A DNA stretch of 64,000 nucleotides from Iris pallida (Eukaryota; Streptophyta; Magnoliopsida; Asparagales; Iridaceae): the NCBI GenBank assembly GCA_029216955.1, contig JANAVB010044018.1, positions 710,907 to 774,906 of the forward strand, read 5' to 3'. The notes below the pieces were generated by a model. The model had not been told where the DNA came from and did no database searches. It worked only from the letters and a program-made list of their open reading frames with translations. Both the position numbers and the translations under genes were made by a program. This document shows positions 46,901 through 59,047 of the stretch, in pieces (position 1 is the first letter of the stretch; every line of letters begins with the position of its first letter).

Positions 46901-48388
46901 CAGATTGATCATGTTGACTAGTTTGATTTAAATATTGACCAAGAGTTGACTTTAACCTAGATTTGACTAATCTTGACTTATTTGACCTTGTTTGACCTTA
47001 TTTGACTTAGTTTGATTTCTTGTGACCTAGTATGACTTCCTGTGACCTACTTTGACTATTGAGTTGACCAAGAGTTGACTTTTGACCAGATTGACCTAGA
47101 ATCATGTAGTATGCATTGTATACTTTATTTTTATCATTGTGGATATATTGTGACTTGTATTTCTCTGATTAGGAGCCATACACCTCTCCTCAGACAATAT
47201 ATCCTCTTCAGACATTCAGTTATCAGGCGAGTACATTCTCTGACCGTTTCATACTTGTCAGGATTTATATTCTTGCTCTAGATTACTTTACTTGATGCTG
47301 ACACGATTGTTATCACGGATTGGTACTATATGGATCTTTTCATGAGATGTTATCGCCCTCGGGAGCATCAGATACTTTTGTCACGTGTGTTTCACTTACA
47401 TCATGTATCTCATGCTTCTATTTTCATGTATCTTCATGTATCAGCTAGTGACTCATGTACTCTCATGATCACCGAGCCTTCATGAATCTTCATGAATCAC
47501 TCACGTATCATCCAATTATGGGCTTATCACGAATCTTAACGAAACATGAATGGATCCTTGTGTATTGATTGGGGAAACGGGGGAGTAGAAGTGGACATGT
47601 GAATAATTCCAAAGTAGTGTAATCATGTGCAAACTCTGTAGTGTAATCATATATAAATTCTAGCCATTCATATGCCTATCTTGTGCTCTACATTACTAGC
47701 CACTTACAGTTCTCTATATACAGTAGATATTTCCTTTACAGCTATCTTTTTTGCTATATGTATCTTCCTTCAGCAGTTCCTGTATTTTACTCTATTGTAT
47801 GCTTTATATTTCCTATCATACTATGCACTGCGTGAGATGTATTGTGCTCGTTCCTGTCCTGACTGGACCTGTTGAAAATATTACAGAGGATGAGGATGAG
47901 GCCCTGGTGTCTACCTATTATGGAGCAGGACTAGATGATACTTATGTTGTGGACCCTCAGCAGGATCCACCTGCAGCTGAGGATGCTACCCCAGTAGTCT
48001 AGGCTAGTTTAGTTAGACAGTTATTTCTGTATTACTATTTTGTCTCACATTTTGAGTTGTATTTCGAGACGTTGAGTTGTATAGACTCCTAGACTTATTC
48101 TGTATATTGGGTTGACATTCTGATGTTATGTATCCTAGACACTTAGACTTATTTCATCTATTCTACTGTTCTCTTTGAGTTACTATCTATCTATCTATCT
48201 TTCATTCTTCTACCTAGATGTGATTGAGATTGTTTTCTGTTTGTCACCTCCATTGGAGAGTATAAACTGTACAGGTACATTTTATATTGTTAGATGATTG
48301 ACCTAGGACAGCGTTCTACCGCCGACACTGCGGCGTAGGCTGGACGTACCCACTTCTCGTGCCCCTATACAGGGTGCAGGTCGTGACA
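43963..48388 (+). repeat. Element C, LTR2 (4.43 kb)
   Basis: Begins TGTAACACCCAG, ends CAGGTCGTGACA. It has private deletions (a 6-bp loss near 44065 and a roughly 20-bp loss in the TG block near 46000) that LTR1 and LTR3 lack, and CCTTCC in place of the GGCCGGCC centre. In its 3' half it shares states with LTR3 against LTR1. It serves as the 3' end of unit 1 and the 5' end of unit 2. Confidence 0.93.
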
Positions 48389-50624
48389 CGTTTTTAGTGG
48401 TGGCCCATGTAGGTCTCAAGTTTATGTAGTGGTATTCGAACTAGAGTATCACTACAGCCTGCGATAGGATTTGAGGAATAGGCTTAGTGAGAGAGGATAC
48501 TCAATCATTGTTAGGATACCTTGAGAGATTCCTGGGATGACCCTTGGGAATCTCATTTGAAATTTCGATTTAAACTCCTTTTCCCTTGATTGAATTTGAT
48601 TTTGGAGGATTCACTGTAGAACTTTGAATCCTGGTGTTAGTTGATGATTTTGAAATTTTTGTAGTTGTTGATTTTAATTTCTTTGTGTTAGATTAATATC
48701 TTTTATTTTAGGGTACTCAATCACATTTATGAGAAAGCTCTCATCTATTTTTTGCCATCTAATCCTCTTGCTAATTGCTTTCCATTGAAATGAACTGTCC
48801 CCTCTATTTTTGCACCTTGCTCAACTCTTTCTACCAAACTATGTGACTGTATCCCAAACCTGACTTACTCGACATTTCCTCAAATCAAGACTTATTGAGA
48901 CCTTCTAACCTTGACCCTTGATTGATCGAACCCTAACTATATTCATCTAGTAGCCTATCTATCCTTAGGGCTGTGTTCCTAAATTATTTACTGGATTCCT
49001 AATTAATTTTATTCCATGGGTTAATTTGATCTTCTTTAATTTTTGTATCAATTATCACGTCTTGAACTCCCACTTTCTATTCTAGATCAGTGGACGTCCT
49101 TTACCGTGACTTAGATATTCATAGTATAACACTAGCTGTTACCTCCCAACAAACTTCCCATATAAGACCAAGACTAGCCTGCCTTCATGTAGGTATTCAA
49201 TGTCCCACTAAAACCAGTCTCCTTGTACTCTATTTTCTTGACATAATTTTTTGGTCAAATGGCTAAACTATAACCTCTACCATGATACTAAATTAATTCT
49301 TATTTCAATTAGAGATCCACTTTGGCTCAATTCTTTCGACCTGGCATGTGATGGTGTTCTGCTTGAACCCTCAAATACTTAACCTCGTACCTTATCTTGA
49401 ATGCTTGACCCGATTGGTTAAGGATCTTGGACTATGTATCTTCTTTTATCATTTCCACCCTTACTTATATCTTATGCTACAAATTTATCCTTAGTTTTAC
49501 AAGCTTATCCTTTTGAGCTTGATCATGATATATTTTATTGGGTGCGCACCCACTAACATATTATCTAATCAGAACCGGCGCATGATGGTCTGATTAACCT
49601 ATTGCGTTTTGGTTCGCTTTTTCATATATTAATCTACGTGGATGGAGACATAATTAAACTTGCCCTAGAATCTTATCCGCAACAGCCTTGACAATTCTCC
49701 TTGGAATTATTTTATCACCTATGAACCTCGTATTCATATCCAGTTGGATTAAATTTAATCATGACCTGGATCTTCATCATTGGATGCTCGTGCTCATACT
49801 CAATTTTATTGATTTCCCACCTTGCCCAAATCTTAATTTATCCTGAAATTGATCAACTTAGATCGTGTCAAGACTAAAAGCTATTTGTGATGTTTGTACG
49901 TAAATTTTCAATTTTTTTTTATGGAATGGTAACTTTAATAATTTCTCACTTGTTAATGACCCATTTTCATATAGGATGGTAGACGACCCTATAGCCTTGA
50001 TGATTGTTGTTCCCTTACCTTCCCAATTAGGACACCTTAGATTGCTTGTACGTTTTGATACCATAGGACAGTATTGATCTAGAATGACTAGTACACCTAG
50101 ATGAGACCACAGACTGTTCCATTTAACCTGTCCCCCTGGTACCACTATTGCATCACAATTTCTGTCTTAATTCAGGCCATAGACCTTTTCCACTCTAAAT
50201 TATGATCATCATAGGCACATTACCATGACTTTTAAATTTGGAGCACAAGACTAGTTGTTTTCTCAAAACTAATTTCACATACAGAACCTAGACATGACAC
50301 TCTATACCCATGACCTTAGTGTTCCACTCAGGCATACCATTGTGTGCTTCATTTGCTTAGTACGATTTTCCTGACCCGAGACTCCATCCTGATTTACCAC
50401 ATGGAGTTACTTTTGATTTCGATTTGGATTAAGGACACCTTATGACCTAAAACTGCCAACCAATTTTTGGACGTAACCCAGTATAGGTCTACTACCCATA
50501 TTTTGCTTGTTGACCTTGTATGTTGCCTAGGTAGTGGCTTCGACCCTGATTGTTGGAGGTTTGACCTAGGAGGAGTACGACCATCTAAATTTCGAGGACG
50601 AAATTATTTTAAGGTGGATAGACT
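48389..50624 (+). mobile_element. Element C, interior 2 (2.24 kb, noncoding)
   Basis: Near-identical to interior 1 with scattered substitutions and one-base indels. The PBS at 48398-48414 has one change (CATGTAGG) but extends better into the tRNA sequence (GGTCTC). The PPT-side block reads AAGGTGGATAGACT. Noncoding. Confidence 0.85.
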
Positions 50625-53141
50625 TATAACACCCAGTTTTCTGAAATTGGGGTATTTTTGAAAATTTATTATTTTTATTATTTATTAGTGGTATTTTAGT
50701 CATAGTATGATTTTTGGGTGATTTTAGTTAAGTTAAACCATTTTCTAAGTCATGACTTATGACTTTGTGACTTTACTAGTATAACCCTAGTGTAAACCCT
50801 AGAGATTTCATAACCTAGAGACTAACCATGATCATGTGAGCCTAGCCATAGGTTTAGAACTTCAAATTAGGACTTTTTAGCCAAAAGGGTATTTTGGTAA
50901 TTTTCTAGGAATTATTTGGAATTATTTGTATTTATGTGTTTTTATTATTGTCTAATTATTGTTAAGTGTCATGAGAGCCCTAACCAAGTTTAGCCTAACC
51001 TAGAGATTAGTTACTAACCTAGAATGATAAGGGGATAGATATTAGTCATGGGTTAAAGTAGGAAATATATCTTGATATTCACTTTATTGGATATTTTCCA
51101 CTAAACACTCAAAATATCACCCCTTGCCATGAAAGTCCTTGCCTTAACCTAGAAGGAAAGCCAAGGAACACCCCCCCCGCCTTGCCATGGCCGGCCATGG
51201 GGTACCCCCTAGCCCTACACCATCCTATATTAACCCATTGTATTCATTCATGTTCATTTTACATGAATTTAATCCTACAAAATCCCATTTTCTTCAAACA
51301 CCCATAACTTGATCAATTTTGATCCAAATCACCTCTAGTTTCTTGCATTGGACTCCCCTACACTAGAGGGTACTAGTTAGGGCCTGCTATTAAGGATTTG
51401 AGGGGCTTTGGGCATCACCAAGTGGAAGGGCACCCCCCCTCTTTCATTGATTTCCATTGGAAATACACAAATAGGTAAATGCCCATAAACCTTGTTAATA
51501 TTGTGTTGTCTCTTCATATTTGCATGCATCTAGGTACTAGGGAACTGTGGGTCAAGTTTGGTGAAAAATAGGATTGGTTTGGTGTCCGTATCGGACACGT
51601 ATCCTAGACTAGGAAACCTTGTTTGATGAAATGCCACAAAGGATCTGTTTTTATTAGAATGTAAAACAAATTATATTTTCTGGTAGCCCTAGACTTCTAG
51701 GTCACAACCCTAACTTACTGAACACATTTCTGAGTCATGTCCGTGTCCAAAACGGACACGAACTCACTGCACGAGACTCGCGTGCATGCCCTGCTACCCC
51801 ACCCTTCGTGCTCACTGCACAGGCACCTAGGACACGTGAAAATTGGTGGACACGAGGGGGCAATGTCTGCGAACATGCCTCCAAAATCTCACAACTTCTC
51901 GTGTCGTGTCGAGTGAGAAATCTCACTCGCACTGGACACGCACTACAGTGCACGTGCACAGTTCATTCGAAAATTCGACTTAGACACGCGACACGTGTCG
52001 CATAGACACGAGTCGAGGACACCTCGTGGTGACACAAGTGTGTAGCCCAACACGTGGGCTACACGTGGGCATGACCACGAGGCCCCACGTGGCTCGTGTC
52101 GTATCCACGAGGAGCGTGAACACGTGCACGACGCGGTGCCAAACACGCGTATCAGTCGTGTTTTTGGTGACTGATACACGACTGATACGGGCTTCCCATT
52201 TGGACACGGCGACACGTGGGTGCGTGTCAGGGTCCTAGGTGTGTAGCCTGACCCTAGGCGAACCAAGGGACACGAGCACGACACTTCACGTGTCCTGTGT
52301 CGTGAGCACGAGACACGTGAACACGTGCACGATGCTGTGACACTGCACAGTGTCGGTGCTTACCCGATTGCGTTTGTTGACCTCTGGACACGCCGTGTCG
52401 TGTCGTGGTGAACCCCCATTGACACACACGACACGTACAACCTTGGGGCATCACTTACCAACCACTAGATTGGAACCTTAGTGGGGTTTTGGACACGAAA
52501 TCGAGTTTACCTATTTACTTATACACAGTCCCCATTTTCCTGATTTTGTTTGTATTTCCAGTTTTCTAAAAGTGAGTTTCAAATCTATTTTTGATATGAT
52601 TAGTACATGTAATTGTATATTTTTAGTATATATATAGGTAGTATATATGTATGTGTGTGTGTGGATGAGTTTTTAGGTTGTATACATGTATATACATGTG
52701 TATATACATGTATGTGTATTGTAGATGTGTGTATGTATGCGTGTGTGTAACTGTGTAGTGGTTGGGGAATGATTCCTGTTCCAGGAATTCTGGAACACCC
52801 CATTCCCCCATTTCCTGTGTGTGTCTCTCCCTCTCTTTCACTGTCCTCTTTCTAATTCACTCTCTCTCTCTCTTTCACTGTTCTCTATTTCTCTCTCTCT
52901 CACATCTCTCTCTAATTCCCTCTGTATATATATATATATATATATATTTTTTTTAGAACACCCCATTCCCCCATTTCCTGTGTGTGTCTCTCCCTCTCTT
53001 TCACTGTCCTCTTTCTAATTCACTCTCTCTCTCTCTTTCACTGTTCTCTATTTCTCTCTCTCTCACATCCCTCTCTAATTCCCTCTCACATCTCTCTCTT
53101 TCACTGTTCTCTATTTCTCTCTCTAATTCTCTCTAATTCCC

Positions 53142-53213
<72 letters not shown>

Positions 53214-53375
53214 AGATTGTATATAGTTATATATATTGGTATATATAGTTAAGGGTATATATGGGTTATATATATATTTATATATATATGGAATGTATAT
53301 ATATGTATATATTATAGCTATCTATATATGTATATATATTAGGTATATATGTGGGTACTATATATATATTTTAGG

Positions 53376-53412
<37 letters not shown>

Positions 53413-55347
53413 ATTAGTTTATATTTGTGTCATTATGTATATATTGTGTCTATACATAGATACTTAGGGAGTATGGGAATTACATAGGCTATAGGCCTAT
53501 GTGGTTCTTGTATGTGTATATATATGTATATTATAGAGATGAAAACCTATAACCATTAGCCTATGGAAACCTAAGTCATTAGCCTATGGCCTATGGCCAA
53601 TGAGTTAGGATAGACTATTAGGCCTACTAGACCTAGGTTGACCAAATGTTGACCATTGTTGACCAAAGTCAACTATAGGTCAAACCTTGACCTAATTGAC
53701 CTAGAATTGACTAGGACTACAAAAATGACTAGTTTAACTAGTCTGACCATGTTTGACCTAATTACCTTATTGACTAGTCTTTGTTTGACCTAATTACCTT
53801 GCTGACTAGTCTTTGTTTGACCAATACCTTAGTTGGTCTAAGTTTGACTTAGACTTGACCCAGATTGATCATGTTGACTAGTTTGATTTGAATGTTGACC
53901 AAGAGTTGACTTTAACCTAGATTTGACTAATCTTGACTTATTTGACCTTGTTTGACCTTATTTGACTTAGTTTGATTTCCTGTGACCTAGTATGACTTTC
54001 TGTGACCCAGTTTGACTATTGAGTTGACCAAGAGTTGACTTTTGGCCAGATTGACCTAGAATCATGTAGTATGCATTGTATACTTTATTTTTATCATTGT
54101 GGATATATTGTGACTTGTATTGCTCTGATTAGGGGCCATACACCTCTCCTCAGACAGTATATCCTCTTCAGACATTCAGTTATCAGGCGAGTACATTCTC
54201 TGACCGTTTCATACTTGCCAGGATTTATATTCTTGCTCTAGATTACTTTACTTGATGCTGACATGATTGTTCTCACGGAATGGTACTATATGGATCTTTT
54301 CATGAGATGCTCTCCCCCTCGGGAGCATCAGATACTTTTGTCACGTGTGTTTCACTTACATCATGTATCTCATGCTTCTATTTTTATGTATCTTCATGTA
54401 TCAGCTAGTGACTCATGTACTCTCATGATCACCGAGCCTTCATGAATCTTCATGAATCGCTCACGTATCACCCAATTATGGGCTTATCACGAATCTTAAC
54501 GTAACATGAATGGATCCTTGTGTATTGATTGGGGAAACGGGAGAGTAGAAGTGGACATGTGAATAATTCCAAAGTAGTGTAATCATGTGCAAACTCTGTA
54601 GTATAATCATGTATAAATTCTAGCCATTCACATGCCTATCTTGTGCTCTACATCACTAGCCACTTACAGTTCTCTATATACAGTAGATATTTCCTTCACA
54701 GCTATCTCTTTTGCTACATGTATCTTCCTTCAGCAGTTCCTGTATTTTACTCTATTGCACGCTTTATATTTCCTATCATGCCATGCACTGCGTGAGATGT
54801 ATTGTGCTCGTTCCTGTCCTGACTGGACCTGTTGAAAATATTACAGAGGATGAGGATGAGGCTCTGGTGTCTACCTATTATGGAGCAGGACTAGATGATA
54901 CTTATGTTGTGGACCCTCAGCAGGATCCACCTGCAGCTGAGGATGCTACCCCAGTAGTCTAGGCTAGTTTAGCTAGACAGTTATTTCTGTATTACTATTT
55001 GTCTCATATTTTGAGTTGTATTTCGAGACGTTGAGATGTATAGACTCCTAGACTTATTCTGTATATTGGGTTGACATTCTGATGTTATGTATCCTAGACA
55101 CTTAGACTTATTTCATCTATTCTACTGTTCTCTTTGAGTTACTGTCTATCTATCTATCTTTCATTCTTCTACCTAGATGTGATTGAGATTGTTTTCTGTT
55201 TGTCACCTCCATTGGAGAGTATAAACTGTACAGGTACATTTTATATTGTTAGATGATTGACCTAGGACAGCGTTCTACCGCCGATACTACGGCGTAGGCT
55301 GGACGTACCCACTTCTCGTGCCCCTATACAGGGTACGGGTCGTGACA
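50625..55347 (+). repeat. Element C, LTR3 (4.72 kb)
   Basis: The start is TATAACACCCAG (TG changed to TA) and the end is GGGTCGTGACA, followed by the AGTAG TSD. It is about 290 bp longer than the others because the CT/TA microsatellite block (52920-53210) has been duplicated and extended. It carries the intact short acidic frame (ENITEDEDEALVSTYYGAGL...) ending at 54962. Confidence 0.93.
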
Positions 55348-55959
55348 AGTAGGCTTGGTTAGGCCTAGATTGACTAGAATGACTTATTAGTCTAGGTTTA
55401 GACTTGGAATGGTTTACTTGACCTAGTTTGACTAGTGTGGTTGACTAGAGTTGACCCAGTGTTGACTTTAGTCTAGTTCGACCTAGACAACATGCAGATG
55501 TATTGTAGATTACAATTATCATCCCCTGTATACATCTTGACATGCGTTGCTCTAATTGGGAGTCAGGTACCTCATCTCGGATAGTACATTTACTACAGCT
55601 ATTCAGATACCAGGCGAGTACATTCTCTGATCATTTCATAACTTGCTTAGAACTATATTCCTGCTCTAGTTTACCTTATTTGATGCTGTCATGATATTAT
55701 TACGGATTGGTACTATATGGATCCCTATATTGAGATGTTATCCCCCTCGGGAGCATCGGATACATCGTGTCGTGTGTTTCATGTACATCGTGTATTCCTC
55801 GCTCTAATGTTATTCATGTTTCTTACGTGCTTCATGCTCGTTCGTGCTCGCTCGTGTACTCTCATGTGCTATCATGTTCGGTCATGTTTTTCGTGTATTT
55901 CATGTATAACCTATACTTCATGTGTACCCTTCATGGGCCTTCATGTGGAATTCATGTGC
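55348..55959 (+). mobile_element. LTR fragment B, right part
   Basis: Begins with the second AGTAG and continues fragment B: a TTGAC array (55360-55490), CAGGCGAGTACATTCTCTG (55611), then sequence like 40650-40800 of C (GGATTGGTACTATATGGATC, ATGTTATCCCCCTCGGGAGC). It is broken at 55959 by element F. Noncoding. Confidence 0.8.
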
Positions 55960-56158
55960 TGTAGCTCCCCTTCCCGGAAAATTTTAAATATTATTATTAT
56001 TATTTATTATCAATATTATCGAGGAGATTAGTATACAATACTATTTTATTATTAATTGGCTATGTTATTTTGTCAAATAAATATTATACATGAATAAATA
56101 AATATGTGAATATATGTATGTGTATGTATATTTATATAAATATATATATATATATATA

Positions 56159-56255
<97 letters not shown>

Positions 56256-57050
56256 ATACGTGTATTTATATGTGTGCATAGCATTTACTCCCGTTAACAT
56301 ACATCAATCAACTAATTGCATCTTTTATCTAGAAGTTCGACATTACAGGCGACTTATGACATATTGTTCATGTTCACAAATCTAATTAGTCCTTTAGCCA
56401 TATATTGTACAAGACTTGGCTGACTTGTGCTTCATCAAAGCTCCAAAGCCTATACTTATGTGTTTCTCAGCATGATGAGGCTTAGTTATTATACATCTGT
56501 CTGGAATGTTCTAGTTGGCGTTAGCCGTATCATACAAGGATTGGATAGTAGTTGCTCTTCACCAGTAATTCATCATGGGCACTTCTAATTTTTGTTGCAT
56601 TAATATCTGATGTCAATCTGATATGGATTAGGGACTTGGTATTGGCATGAGTTGAATATGGCCCGTAAATATTTTGTTAAACATGAGCCTTTATCCTTTT
56701 GATATACTTAATCAATTATATCTATTATAACTTTTATTGCGTGTTATCTTGGTTGTTTCTGAGGGTTGTCTGGGTTTGGTTTCATCCTACACTGCAAGTA
56801 GAAAATCGCGCGAGTTGTCAATATATGGTCTAACAGGTTTTGGGTTCTAGGGTGCAGCTTTTGGTTTTGATTGGGGAAGAGCGGCTCAGCCGAGCCCAAA
56901 TTTCCCGAGCCCAGCTCGGTTGGCAATAGGCTACAGTCCAGCGCATGGATACAACCATGCTGAGAACCCCCTCCTCTATGAGAATACAATGTAGCCCGGC
57001 CCATAGGCCTATCGCCCCCCTAGGTTACTAGTTTTTTTAGCTAACAGAAG

Positions 57051-57146
57051 TTATAAAGCTCTCGGCCGAACAGAACGTCCCCACCCCCGCGAATACCTAC
57101 ACGCGAACAGAGCAAGAGAGATCGAGTGGTTTTTTCGAAACCCTAA
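57051..57146 (+). promoter_or_regulatory. Putative LTR promoter of F: TATA box and telo-box
   Basis: TTATAAAG (57051) is followed 80 nt later by AAACCCTAA (57138), a telo-box of the sort found in 5' leaders of plant housekeeping genes. A GC-rich CCGCC/CGCGCG stretch follows. The other LTR has the same layout (63330 and 63417). The start site is inferred between the two. Confidence 0.45.
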
Positions 57147-57757
57147 CTCCTCCAACCGCCGACCCCTTCCCTGGGCGTTCCCCGCGCGCGCGCGCGCCGC
57201 CAAGGGTGGCCGTCGGCCGGCCGGAGCGCCGCCGAGCCGACTGAGCGTGCGGATGCGCGCGCGCATGAAACCACAGCAGCAGCAAGATGCTGCGATAAGC
57301 CCAACTTTGTAAGTAAATTTCTTCTCCTGTAGTTCATCGTTTTGCATTTCGTAAACTAGTCCGAAGAGACGATATAACACTCTTCGAAACCCTTCAAAGG
57401 GAATTCGTCGTAGACGCGCGATCGACCCAGGAAATCGACGTGAAGTCGATGGAAAAACTTGTCCAGAAACAGGACGATTACAGTCCAACTGCCCATATTT
57501 GAAGATCGATTACGATCGATCTAGTATCATTTTAGAAATTCAAATTAAACAGTTATTTAGACAGCATGTAGGACAACAAGACCCTTCAGATAGATTAATT
57601 TTTCGTTCACAATTTAATGAGTAATTTGGTTGTAAAATTTTGGAAAAAACTGTTTTCAAAATCTAGAAATCGCTCCACACGACGTGCGTCCCGCCAATCT
57701 GGACGACGTGGTCGCGAACCGAAGACATCGAAAGCTGCATAACGGCTTCGTGGTCGT

Positions 57758-58222
57758 GTGGGCTTTGGCGAAATTCAAATTGGTCGCGTGTGCGCGACGA
57801 ATTTGATGCGTATCCGTCGAAATTCACCGTATCGTGCACTTTGTAAATTCTCTAATTACTTTATGCACGCTCATCGAATCGAGATGAAACTTACGCCAAC
57901 AGAACCGTATCGTTTTTCTGGTCCTGTATGCCAAGTTTGGTCCGATTCTGAGACTGTTGATAAAATCACCGTTTTGCGGGCCCCACGGTCCCACTCAACG
58001 GGCAATTTTGTGCACGGCCCGCCGGAATCCAACTTTGGACATACGGTTGGGTTCGTATCAGAAAACCGGATCCGTAGACATAGTTTGACGACTTCAGAGA
58101 CCATTGACTTTGGCACGCTTTTCGGTGCAAAACGAGTCCAACGACGGACATCGTTTTTGTCCGAAATTACCGTTTTGCCCCTGTGTTCAGAATTCGACTT
58201 ACGGACAGGCAATCCAAGCTAA
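57758..58222 (+). other. Open frame in the F LTR shared with the E LTR
   Basis: The 154-codon plus-strand frame contains FSGPVCQVWSDSETVD, SHSTGNFVHGPPES and GHTVGFVSENRIRRH. It aligns in phase with the minus-strand frame at 19962-20270. No recognised domain or signal peptide. In E the frame is lost after RHLV by a small insertion. A decayed captured gene is possible, as is chance openness of a conserved LTR segment. Confidence 0.35.
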
Positions 58223-59047
58223 TTTGACTATTCTGAGAACGTTGGTACTGTTTATTTCAGCATCCGGAGACTTCTGCACGTGCAGATTGATTGTGGCTCA
58301 TTGTGTGGTATAGTATTGGTTTCTCCAGCTAAGGACCTCAGGCAAGTGCACTTTCTGATTGCTTTTCGATTCATAGTAGTCTTTTCATTTCATGTCTATA
58401 TATATATCTTGCTGCTTGTTGACACGCTCGTCACACGGAGAAGTCGGGAGGGGAAATATCTTAGTAAACATGTGGACTACCCAGAACTATCCCAGTGTCT
58501 CTCGTGAATGCTAGCCGCTGCACACGACACGTGCAGTGTGCCTTATTTACCCCCTAGCCGTCCACATGTTGAAACGAATATTTCACACCACCTAGATAGA
58601 TGTCTTTTATTAGTTTTTCCTTGTTTACTTCTCTATCGTGCTATGTCATCAATTTTCTGACTAGCTTTCATATTCCATATGCTATTTTCATGTCCTGTTA
58701 ATTCTATTGTGTTTTGCATTGCCATCGGTTTGTGTACTTATTCCAATCCTGACTGGATAACCAACATTTTTCAGGTTTAGCCGCTATCACTCTTAGCACT
58801 GGGGAAGACTTGGGTATGCTGAAGACAACCTAGAAATAGAAGGCTATTGTATCAATTTCATTAATTGTAAAATCCTGTATTTTCTTTAATTGTAAATGTT
58901 GTAATAATTTAGAATTGTGAATGAGCAGCAATTGTTTTATTTTGAGCATTTATTTCTTGCGGGCTTGACAGCGTTCTACCGCCGACTCTGCGGCGTAGGC
59001 TGGCTTGGACACGTCTCGTATCCGAAAAGCGGGTGCGGGTCGTGACA

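Larger units (their letters stand above)
37283..55347 (+). mobile_element. Element C: three-LTR, two-interior tandem retroelement (18.1 kb)
   Basis: The order is LTR1 (37283-41724), interior 1 (41725-43962), LTR2 (43963-48388), interior 2 (48389-50624) and LTR3 (50625-55347). One 5-bp TSD, AGTAG, flanks the whole array (37278-37282 and 55348-55352), and no TSD is visible at the inner junctions. The array therefore grew from one insertion, not from two independent ones. Neither interior encodes gag or pol, so it is a large retrotransposon derivative. Each interior starts with a tRNA-Ile PBS and ends with the PPT-side block. Inserted in fragment B. Confidence 0.95.
55960..59047 (+). mobile_element. 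Element F, 5' LTR (3.09 kb)
   Basis: Starts TGTAGCTCCCC and ends GCGGGTCGTGACA. It repeats at 62335-64000. It contains a TA block (56145-56250) that is only about 15 bp in the other LTR, a GC-rich promoter-like zone (57040-57290) and a segment homologous to the LTR of E. CTCAG followed by GCAAGT (58342) and TTTTTCAG (58774) could be a GC-AG intron. The 145-codon minus-strand frame at 57051-57488 lies across the GC-rich zone and I do not believe it. The interior begins at 59048. Confidence 0.9.

Noticed and set aside
57051..57488. 145-codon minus-strand frame, also present at 63330-63767
   Set aside because: Lies across the GC-rich LTR promoter zone, has no recognisable domain, and its conservation merely reflects the two young LTRs.
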